From: Phalacrocorax aristotelis
Lineage: Eukaryota > Chordata > Aves > Suliformes > Phalacrocoracidae
Direction of reading: 5' to 3'
Length of the DNA stretch: 64,000 bases
Assembly: GCF_949628215.1 (NCBI RefSeq)
Contig: NC_134283.1
Coordinates: 12,585,638-12,649,637, forward strand
Shown: piece by piece, positions 25,001 to 37,000 of the stretch
How the letters are laid out: every line of letters starts with the position of its first letter
How positions within the stretch are numbered: position 1 is the stretch's first letter
Position numbers and translations under genes: made by a program
The notes under the pieces: generated by a model
What the model was told of the DNA's origin: nothing
Databases searched by the model: none
Seen by the model: only the letters and a program-made list of their open reading frames with translations

Positions 25001-28000
25001 TTATTGTATATTCTTTTAAGTTTAGTTTCTTGTGGCTAAGTTGTTTGTCAGTTATTTACTTTTGCCTTAGTGGTTACCACAGCAGTTATTTCTTCAGCTG
25101 TGAAAAAAGTAAAAATATGTCATCAGAAACCAGTCTTGTTTTAAAGAACTGGCAGATGGAGAAATTAATCTTTTCTCTCTCCTGCAGCTGGCTATGCATG
25201 GTAGATCTGTACCATCTCCTGTCTTGTAATGTTCATTATGTCATTGATCTTACATTTATTAGATGATGCATTAATTTTCTTTGTGAGTTTTTTTTTTAAT
25301 AAACAATTTCATTTTTTATTATTGAATCCCGTAGGAAAGTGTTGTGTGAATGGCTTTATTTTCAATTATTTTCTTACTCGTAAGATACAAGCATAGCTTG
25401 CTTTTAGCTGGAGGTTCTTTTATGGAGCTTTGACCTTGAGTAATCTGCAAGAAAAAACCCAAATACTAAGGAAGTGTATATACAGTGTGTGGAATCATGG
25501 TATGCGGAAATGCAGGGTATTTTGGTTTATAGTTCATGTTTGAATCTGAAAAGTAGCAATGTTCTTGTGCAAAGTTCACTTCTTTCTTTTAATGTCTCCA
25601 TATTTTTCAAGGGCAAACATCATTAGTGGATTTACTAGTAGCCAAAGGAGCCGTTGTCAATGCTACAGATTACCACGGTTCAACTCCACTTCACCTTGCC
25701 TGTCAGAAGGGATATCAAAATGTTACAGTAAGCACTAAAAGGCTTAATTACAAAAAAACCCCCAAACTTAAACTAAGTAATAAACATATGACTCTTACTA
25801 AGCTGTTCTACTGTTACTGTCACTTAGGTCTTCTGAGAAGCTTTTACCAGAACTGTGTATGCTGTCAGAATTCAGGATCTTTTATCATTGTAGTTTGCAT
25901 GATATTTTAGTTTTTCCTGTACTGCAAGGTTTTCGGCCATTTATAATAACCAAGCAATTGACAGCTATGTGTGCCTGATAATTTATCCATTTTATTAATA
26001 CAAATCTCTAATACGTATTGCAAGTGGAGAGCCTGTCAACATCTGTGCTCTTGATTAGGACAGAAGAACCATTCCAGTCATTGAAATGAATTAAATGATT
26101 TCACATTGTATTTAGGATAGACTGTGTAACTACATTAATTATTATGTACTTGAATTTTATATATGTGAGGTTCTTCAATTAGCATTGCTGAAATTAAGCT
26201 GTGTCTTCACTTACATAAGCTCTTAAAATATAGGGTAAATTATCATGTATTATGTGTATTGCAGTATTTGCTGCAGTAGATGATTCATTTTTTCAGTGAC
26301 AACTCTGAATATGTAAGCAGCAGCTTTTATTTGGTTCCTAGGGTAGGGCAAAACCAGTACTGTAATGCTAAGAGGGTAGTGTCTGAAACAGGAGAGCCAT
26401 AGCTAGTTTTTCATGAAGTGCTTCATCATGCTAGAAACCTGAAGGAATCTGCAGAGTAACAATTGCTTGTCCATTAATTTTTTAGTTACTTAAATGTCTA
26501 CTTTCATTTTTCTTTTAAGCTTCTCTTGTTGCACTATAAGGCAAGTACTGATGTTCAGGACAATAATGGAAATACTCCACTTCATTTAGCCTGCACTTAT
26601 GGTCATGAGGATGTAAGTAATTGTTTTGTAACAAACTAAATGGGTATTCTAATGGAATAGAGTTAAACTTACATATTTTAAAAGATAAAAAAGTTTTGGA
26701 GGCTATCTAACACTGTAAATTAGGACTTTATTCAGTAGTTTGTAGCAATATTTATTATGTGTTCACATTAGACAGTAGTACTGTGCAAATTTAGTTATTT
26801 AACTTTTTGTTTAATGATGCTGAACTGTAAGAGCCTGCCCTTTAGGCAATGGATTGTATGAGCAGCAATGAAGAAAACCTTTTTAGGATTGCATGTTATG
26901 AATTGAGAGACAGTACTATAATTTATTGATAGCTTTCCTTTTCTTTCCAGTGCATCAAAGCTTTAGTCTACTATGATGTGCATTCCTGTAGACTAGATAT
27001 TGGTAATGAAAAGGGAGATACTCCTCTTCATATAGCTGCTCGCTGGGGCTATCAAGGGATCATAGAAGTGCTTTTGCAAAATGGGGCAAATCCAGAAATT
27101 CAAAACCGGATGAAAGAGGATTGCATGTTATGAATTGAGAGACAGTACTATAATTTATTGATAGCTTTCCTTTTCTTTCCAGTGCGTCAAAGCTTTAGTC
27201 TACTATGATGTGCATTCCTGTAGACTAGATATTGGTAATGAAAAGGGAGATACTCCTCTTCATATAGCTGCTCGCTGGGGCTATCAAGGGATCATAGAAG
27301 TGCTTTTGCAAAATGGGGCAAATCCAGAAATTCAAAACCGGATGAAAGAGACTTCCCTGCAGTGTGCATTAAATTCCAAGGTATTCCTCTTTATCTTCTA
27401 GCCTGATTTCTTGATGCAGTTCCACAGAGGTGTAGATGCTTAGTTGCTAGTAGGATTTTGTGGTCTGGTACTATTATAGTGAAGACGTATGTTTGCCTTT
27501 AAGAAGAAGGGTCACATTTTAAATCTAATAGCATGAATACAGTCTGTGGAGTAGAACAACTTCCAAATGCGTCCTTTTAATCTGCTCAGTCATGATCTGT
27601 TACCAATATTAGGTTGTCAGCTAATTTGTGTTTCAGTCAGTAGATTCCTCTTTAAGCGGAGTTACATTGGTTCTCTTTATTTTTATGCAGATTTTGTCAT
27701 TGATGGAATTAAACTATCTAACGTTTGAAAGAGGACAGAGTGCTTCTGAGGTAACAACCAGTGCAAGTTGCTAAACTTATTTTTGCCTATGTTTAACCTG
27801 CTTAATCTGATATGTAATTTTTTTCTGTTTTGTTTTGTTTTGGGTTTTTTTTTGCCAACTTTAAGTCACCACTTAGGTCTCCTCAGCGCTCAGCAGAAAC
27901 TTTCAGCAGAGGATCATCTGTCTCAAGCCTGTCATCAGCATCAACTGATATAAGGCAAGAAGAAGTAAAAAATAGTTACAAAGAGGTAAGACTGAGGTAT

Positions 28001-31000
28001 AAGTTTTGACAATAAGCAAAGTGAAGGAAGCTAGAAGAGTGATATTTTGCAACGCTGTTTTAAACTGCTTCTTCACAAATAGCTGTCTGCCTGGTTTGGA
28101 AAATTATATGCTGCTATCCTCAGGGGCTTGTCATCTCAGTATCTAAACACTTACTTTTGTATGGTATCAACTGCTCTGCTGCTTATTTCTGGGGAAAAAT
28201 AGGAAGTTTATTTGGAGTAGTTGTTCAGATTTACTGCAGTTAACTACATAATTTGAGAATTTATTGAGGTTTACAATATTATAATGGCAGTCAGTGCCCC
28301 AGGGACCTTGCTGTCTTGTCCAGGAATTAAATGCCATTGTTTACAGAATCTGTCAGGGAAAAGAGACTAGTACAGGCATACTGGCAAACAACAAACTGGA
28401 ATGTTAAGACAAACTTTCAAAATAAGCATAGGAAATTGATTTTGTAACACGTGAAGAAGTACACACTATATACTAAATATCTTGCACATATGTGTTTGCT
28501 GTCTTTGCTTTGTAGACACCAACCAAGATGCTGTCCTCTGAATTTTTTCATGTGGGACCTCAGATCCATACTTTCCATTTATCCCCTGCTAAGACTGACA
28601 TATCACCACTCCTTCTTATGCTTCTCTATTCTCTTCCCAGTCCTCATGTTCTGTTTTCTCCCAAATTGACCTCCTTAGTATTTTTATTTCTCTCAATATC
28701 ACCTCTACATTCAGATACTTCCTTTTCCTGCTATTAAAAGATTCTTCTCTTGCCAAAAGTTTCTGTTTTCCAAAAATGTCCAAGAAACTCACAGGTGTGA
28801 AGTTTGACTGGACAATATTACTTCACACTTCATTATCAGTTACTCTATGAAAGCTTCAGTGTAGGACTGTACCTCCCTGTTTGTACAGAGTCAAGCACTC
28901 TAAATAAGGTCTAATGGATGTAAAAGTTCACCTCATAGATTGAGGATTGATTTTTCCTTAAAGGAACATACTTATCACACCCAAGAGCTAAGACTGTAGT
29001 TCAAACCAGGGAAAAAGATTAAAGCAGCTTACACCTTAGAGTCTTCGGGTTAATGACCTTCTCCAGTAATCCAGCTTCAGTTAATTTCTCTTTGCCAAGT
29101 TTCGCATGGGGTTACTGCTCTTATTCTTACTGAGCAAAAAGGCAAGGGCCTAATCCCGAGGGAGCTTCATGAAGGGAATGCTACTGGAAGTAATGGGAAT
29201 CTGATAAGGTCAGGTTTCCAGACTTCAAGGCTTAGAGCATTGCTTAAGGGGACGCAGTTAGATCTTTATTAATCAATACTGCTGGTGAATTAAACTCTTC
29301 GCTTACATGAGTCAGTCATGGTGTATGTCTTGTATATGGCTTGTTTACAACCTAGAAAAGAGAGAGTAAAAGAGCCAGGCATGTAAATTTGGAACTTCCT
29401 CTGTTGGAACTAGTAACTCCTTGCACAATTTCTGCTCAGCAACAGAAAAACTGATCAGGCGAGTGAATTGCAGTAGGTTTGTTTCATCTGTTTTTACATT
29501 TAAAGGAAGGTATTTCTGGTCCATGGAGGAGTGAGAAAGCAAACTGGAAAGATGGAGAAAAGCATGTAGTAGGCATTTTGCCCTAAGTACTCTTAATAAA
29601 TTATCTATAAGCTGCATAACAGATGTTGTATGCTTCTCCACTGCTAGGGCCTGAGGCAGTTTATAGAACCATAAGGAAGTAGTTACTTCTGAAAAGAAAT
29701 TCTCAGAGCCTGTGGGCCACTTGCTATTACTGCGAGGTACCTTGTATGTGGTAAGACTGGCTCCTGAAAGTGATCAAGACTTTATATTCTCCAGTGACAT
29801 TGTCCTGTATGATTAGGGGAGATTTATGGGAGGTACAGATCTCCATAGTATATATAGTCAATTTTAGATGTATATGTGTAGAGATTTGGATTTGGCTTAC
29901 CTAACTTCAGGTGTCTGAAAGACAATTGTCTTGACTTTAGACATCTACTTTCCCTCTTAGTCAGTGGAGAGAAATTGGTACCTCCGGAGAGGAATTAGTC
30001 TCAGACATGCTCAGTTTGACCTGAGTTGCACTCAACTGTCATTTGTTGACTGCATTCTGTTCTGTAATTACCAGAGAGGGAGTTTAAATGACTGGGTTAG
30101 ATTTAGACAGCTAACTTTTAGACTTTCAAAGTTAGGCAAGAGGAGTCCTGCCTTGAGTGCCTAGTGCATGACTTCAAGGAGGTTCACCTTGTATTAGAAA
30201 GGTAGTAATAAAATAAAACTTAGCAGCTTTCCTAAAAAGAGATAAAAATGGATGGAGAGATTTAATCTAGCCTCTGATCTTTCATCTGTAGGTGTGTCCT
30301 GTTCTTCTGATAAAACCCCGAAGAAAAAGATCAGACCAGTAAAACACAACTTCCATTTAGTCTCATTCTTCCTTCTTTGCTTTACCACACGCTGCTGTCA
30401 GTGAGCAAGATAGTAATTTCTAGATAAAGATTGAAATGTGACTGTAGCTGTTACTCCATGACATCTTCAACTTGCAAGATGTTCCTTTCAATATGAAACA
30501 ACTTTGTTTACACAGCAGCATCTTTGGTGATGATGACAGTGCTAGAATAATTTGCTATAATGCTGAAACAGACTCTTACAGAGCTTATTAAATGATTATT
30601 TAACAGTCTGCAGAGGCTGGACAAGTTACCTATTGATAGATAGTACTCGTGGACTCTCCCTGCCCTTTTACTGGCACCTGTCCCATTTCTATCAGGTTAG
30701 ATCTCAACTCCTTCATGTGAGAACAGAGGATCAGAGGAGAAGTGGGGAGACACGTGCATCTTGTTCTCGTGCTTTCACAAGCAATCAGAGGGATCAGGGG
30801 AATGGCATCAGTTCACTGCAGAGCGCCTTCCATCTCTTCTTCCCCCCACTTGCCTCTTTTCCCCCTGCAGAGCTCATAAACAGGAGAATACCTACACCAA
30901 GCTGTCATGCTCAGGCATTAGCTGGCCTGAGCGTACACATACTTAATTGGTCTAATGCTGGTCCCATGGAATAACTTTCTGAGTTGAAGAGACTGTTTTT

Positions 31001-34000
31001 TGCTAATGCATACCCTTTTATACTTATATCTTTTCAGATTTTAAGTAAGAAAACAAATTTCATACTTAAAATCAAGCTAGATTTGTAAATGTTTGGTTTT
31101 TAACCTAGGAATAAACCAGTAATGTGCAAATGTGAAGTGTACAGTTGGAAATTATCTTTTTCATCTTAAACTGTTGTTTCTTAAATAGCAAAATAAAACC
31201 TGCCATCCTTTGTGCTTCTGGTAGCATGTAGTAGCTCAGCAAGAGTCCAGACAGTGCTAGTGTTTAACAGGGTAGAAATTTGTCTTGAGTAGGGATTTTT
31301 AATGTTAGGTTCATGTCATGGTTTAACCCCAGCCAGCAACTAAGCTGCACACAGCCACTCACTCACTTCACCCTGGTGGGATGGGGGAGAGAATTGGAAG
31401 ACTGAAAGTGAGAAGACTCTTGGGTTGAGATAAAGACAGTTTAATTAAGCAAAAGCCACGCACACAAAGCAAAGCAAAACAAGGAATTCATTCACCCCTT
31501 CCCATGGGCAGGCAAGTGGTCAGCCGTCTCCAGGAAACCAGGGCTCCGTCATGCATAATGGTTACTTGGGAAGACAAAGGCCATCACTCCAAATGTCCCC
31601 CTTTGCCTTCTTCTTCCCCCCGCTTTATATACTAAGCATGATGTCATATGGTATGGGACATCCCTTGGGTCAGTTGGGGTCAGCTGTCCTGGCTGTGTCC
31701 CCTCCAAACCCCTTGTGCCCCCCCAGCCCATTCACTGGTGGGGTGGGGTGAGAGGCAGAAAAGGCCTTGATGCTGTGCAAGCCCTGCTCAGCAGTAACGA
31801 AAATATCCCTGAATTATCAACACAGTTTCCAGCACAAATCCAAAACATAGCTCCATACTAGCTGCTATGAAGAAAATTTACTCTGTCCTAGCCAAAACCA
31901 GCAGAGTTCACAACAGAAATGCATGGTCAGCTGCTGCTGAAGTGGCATAATAATGTATATCAGCTTACGTGGCTTTGCTTATGTGTGGACTACATGTCCT
32001 CTGTTTAGGTAAGTACTGTTTATCTTTAACTAAGCAAGTCAGAGATCATCAAATGGCCACAGGCCTTGCACAGCTTTTGTATTTCATAAAGGAAGAAGGT
32101 TTTTCCTTTAAAACTTAATCAATAAATATGAAATGGGTCAGCAGTAATCCTACCACACGAGTGTAGGAGGTTAGTAAAAGACATGGTATTTTCTTTGTAT
32201 AGCTTAATAACAATACTAACAAAGCAAATAAATTGTTTTCTTCATACATAGGTGGAAAAACTCCTAAGAGCAGTTGCTGATGGAGATTTGGAAATGGTGA
32301 GTCTTAGCATGGCTGTTGAATATTATTGAGTTCCAATTTACCTCATTTAAACTGAGGAATTTATTTGGAAATAATATTAAGTGAAGAATGCTTTGGGTAA
32401 CACCTTCCTTCAGCAACAATTAATCAAAGTCAGCTCATTTTCTACGAAGAATATTCACTCCAAGTCCCCAAATTATTTTACCTACAGTGCTTTAAGGCCC
32501 TTTATTTTGACATTTCCATGACCTCTTGCACTAAAGAAATGACCTTAAACTGAATAATTCCTGTGTGAAGGCCTGTTATTTAAAAATGTATCCATAGTCA
32601 CTTCTAGGAGATGCAAAGAACTTGGGAAGAACAACATTCAGGGCAGGCATGTTGAAAAGAAATATTGGGAGAAAGAGCAATTTAGTTGCTTGCAGGTGCT
32701 CAAGCTCACTGACAAACGCTGTCGTTAGATGGGGAGCGTGACGCACTGCAGAACTGTAAAAAGATGTGTACTGAGGTCACAATATTGGGCTGGATATGCA
32801 GGCACCACAAAACAAACAAACAAAAAAGACAAAACAGATGAGTTTTCAGGTAAACCTGATTTTTGACAGCACATCCAATAGAAGGTGTTATTACTCCCAG
32901 TTGCTTGTTCCTTTGTCACAGAAGTACATCGTACCTTTTCCCATTTGTGAATTGATGCACATGCTTGAGTGGTAGTGCTGTGCATCAGTTCTGGAAATTG
33001 AATGGTGGGATTTACAGTTTGTGGTTTGTTGACTTAGGAAACATTCTACTGATACAGTGTTTCTAAATCTAGAAATGCTTTTTGACTCCTAAATTGTCAG
33101 GTTCTCTAATGCTTTGACTATTATCTACTCTTTATTGTGTGTTTACTGCAGGAATAATTGTGCATAGGTACTATAAATGAAAAATGGGCTCTTATTTTGT
33201 TCGGTGTGATACCTTTTTATTAATATTTCATGCAGAGAGGAAGTTTAGGTGACACCAGTCACTACAGAGAAGTTATCTCAGGCATACAACTTTCCTGTAG
33301 CTTGGATTTACCTTCAAATAGATAGCTGATGGTTATAATAATACCAGTTTCAGAGTTAATGTTCTTTAATTTGTGATACTTACCACAGGGCCTTGACATA
33401 TTTTTTACTCTTGCCTTTTATTCCTGAAAATGTGAACAATAAGGTGCTTCCAATTTTTCCACTGAAAAAACTGAAGATGACATGGAAATCTTTGAAGTTT
33501 TGTCTTTGGAAAGGTGTATAAGGCCGTACATTTCTTAATTGTTTTGTAGTTCACAGAACAAAATCATGAACCCATGTGAGAATGCAGGGTTTCTCTGCTG
33601 GATACATGTTGAAAAATTTGTTTAGGTGATACATACCAGGAGTTACAGATGCTAATGAAGCATCACACAGTCAAACTAAAATAGGTAATCTGCATCACAA
33701 AATACATACCATGTTAATTTTGATTTTAGCATTTTTTATTCAAGTTAGGTGATAGGAACAAATTAATTTATTAACTGATAGAGGAAAGAACTGTTCGGTT
33801 GTTAGGTAAATATCATTATCCCAGTTTACAGTGTAACTTACAGCAGTACGTACAGTGGTGATATGTACCACCTTCCTGGCAAGTAGTAAACACGAATGTA
33901 TTACAATTAACTTTTCACAGATGTTTTGAAAATGTAAACTGCATCATGAAAATATTTAAAGAAAACTAAATGTAGTGCTATAATTTGCTGGAAAATTTGC

Positions 34001-37000
34001 ATCTAGCACTACTTAACAGATATCTGCAATGAAAAGCATATAGAAATCTAACATTCAGGTGACCAAATCACCTTATTTTTTGTGGCTTTACTTTCCACAT
34101 TACTCAAGTTCATGAAAAACTTAATTATAAAGAGAATTGTCCAATTGGATGGCAAAGGTTACCGCTTGCATATCTATTAAAGAACTACAGATATTTAAAA
34201 ACTCTTATCGTGTTCTGGCAGCCTGAGGTCTGTTTCCATAGGAACAGAAGCAGCAGTAGGGTCATTAGTGCTGTTGTAGGTTTCTGCTGTGACAGCCGAT
34301 TGAGCTTTGCAAGAGGAGGCTTGTGCTCTGAAACTGCAGTGCTATGAAACTCGAAGATTTGAAAAAAAATTGTGCTGTGATTGTTCAGGAAGCCAGAAAA
34401 CAACCTTTGTCATCATTGTAGCACCTGCAAACTTCAAAAGCAAGTATGCTGTAGATGGGAGATAATGGTATTAATGGCACTTACGTTAATTAGCTGACTC
34501 AATGGCAACTAATTCTACATTTTGAAAATAAAATATAGCCCACTTTGGTAAATTTTATGTATCTGTAGTAAGAAATAAATATTTTTGGACAGTATGGAGG
34601 GAATATCTCTATAGAAAGGATTAAGTGTTATTCCCAAAATATGTTTCAGAGTTATGCAGCAGCTTTTTTTGGGGAGGTTCTCAAACTGTTCTTTGTATGT
34701 GTTTAGTGATTGCTGAATTGGTTGAAAATTATTATAGCTCCATTATTGGTGGAGACAATTAAGAGTTGTAACAAAGCCTTTATATGGCTCTATGTCAGTA
34801 AGGTATGGTGTAGTAGTAGTCGATACTGCTTAATATCAATTTTCGATCTTTCATTCTTAGTGATTGAATTTGGTGGTCAGGTGTATGCCATGGCTTCTTA
34901 GTGACAGATGAACTATTCAGCTTTCAACAGAGATACTTAGATTTAAAGAACAAGCAAATAAAAAACCCCTTTTATTATTTGAGCGGGTTAACACTAGAAC
35001 AGACCTGGGAGGTTACAGAACCTCTTGTGTTCAAAGTATTTGAGAAGAGATTGGTCAAACTTCTGTCAATGGTACTAAGGAAGAATTGACTTTGCGTCAG
35101 TGTACAATACTGGGTTACGTACTCTTCTGAAATTCCTTTCGCCCAGCTAGTCTTGACTTCCCAGTGGAGTGGATATGTGCAAATCCACCACAAAAAACCC
35201 ACAAATTTCTTGCATAAAATAAACCTTGTGGAGCAGCTAAAAGTCTGGCATGCAGGGTACAGTGGCCCTGGAGTGCTCTGCTAAATATTCCAGGAAGTGT
35301 GTTACTCTGCAATGTAAAGAAGGTTTTAGATGACAAGTTAACTGTCAAAGGGAGATTATGGACAATTTCCTGAGATGCTTCAGTGTGTGTCTGCTTGCAA
35401 GTGCGTTTAACCTTCTGACCAAAAAACCTTTAAACAAAAAAAATTGGCTATTCCACTGTAATTATAGAGAGGTATGCATGGGAGTAGCATGTTCAGATTT
35501 TTGGTGCGACACTGGTGTTGGTATATTCAGAGCTGCATATTTGGATAATGACAGCAGTAGTATTGAGTTGTGATAGAAGAAGGAGAAAGTGTCAGTTGTG
35601 AGTGTCTTGGTCAGTCTGTAGGGAAAGGGGGAAGTGAAGTGACAGTACTATTTCTTTTAGACATATACAAATGTAGCAGATAGTAAACCTTCGCTGATCT
35701 GGCCTTCCATAAACAAACAAGCTTGAGAGAATATTTCTTTTCACTCCAGAGAACAATGTGGAATTTGCAGGGAAAGTAATACTCCCTGTGAAAAGCATCC
35801 CTTTTCTGTCTCAATTATGTTATTCAGAATCAGGTATGTGGCCCTTACTAGTTGCCCTAGGTTTTATTCTAGCGGCATCTGTTTAATTGGGTAGATTATG
35901 TCTGTCTGTTTGGTTTCCCAGAGCTACCTTAATGATAAAATCAGAACTTGCTGACAAGTGCGAGAGTAAATACAGTGGGAGGAGCCTGTAGGAAATTGTC
36001 CCCATTCTTTTCTTGACTAGCATCTGTAGAGCTCTTGGATAGGTCCACTTCTGCGGCATCAAACCCAACCCACAAATCCAGCAAGATGCTTCTGTCTCAG
36101 TTTCAGCAGAAAGTGGTTACTCGATTTTGCTCCATGCCATTGTTCAGTAGGAGGCAAAGGGTTAATCTTTCTTCATGGTGGTATGACAGTGATACATCTT
36201 TTGACAGTTCTCTTAAAAGCTGCTAAGAAAAAAAAAAAGAGTAAGTGGAAAACCCTTCACAAGATGATGTGTATTACAGCTGCATACCCAGTATGTAGTC
36301 CTGCACTGGGTCTGGGAGGTCCCAGAAGATCTGCAGGAGCTCTGAGAGATCTAGGCTCCACACACATGTGCCCTGATCCTCCTTCTGTCTTGATCTTTGA
36401 GCGCCATGATGTTAGCCCTTTTCATGCACCTAGAAGAAGGTGACTGTTAGTGCAGTGTCCCTTGCACTATGAGACCAATCTAATTCCCACTTTTGACTTG
36501 GGTTTCTGAAAGACTTGTCTCATTGAGTGTAATACAAACTCAGAACAGATGTCAAGCTTAACATTTCCAGATGGTGTAATAATGGAGACTTAATACAGTC
36601 ACTGCTAATTCTAAGATGTCTTAGATTACAGTGCATTAATGAATTTCAAAGTAAAAATGTATTTCTTAAACAGCTTTTTTTTGTTGTATAAAATTTAATG
36701 TAAAATTAACATGCAGTAAGCGTCACCATTTGCAAATTGCACATGAATGCTCTGAGTCCTAAAACTGTCTTCACTGAAGGGCCTCTCTCTCTCTCAAAAA
36801 TGAAGCATTGTACACTGAGGAAAAAGTGAAACTGTCAAACTCCTGGGAAGTGACAGACCTAAGAGAAGTCAGTGTCCCTGCAAAGTTTTATATATCAGTT
36901 AAATGTCATCATCCTTGTCACTTATGTTTGTAAAAGCAAAAGATGAAACAAAATTTGCGTTGATATGAGTTGGCACAAATCATCTGAGCCAAAAGGATTT

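Noticed and set aside
26951..27118. Exon 18 copy A as an extra coding exon adding an ankyrin repeat
   Set aside because: It has no 5' splice site and runs into a stop codon, so it cannot be spliced in frame to copy B.
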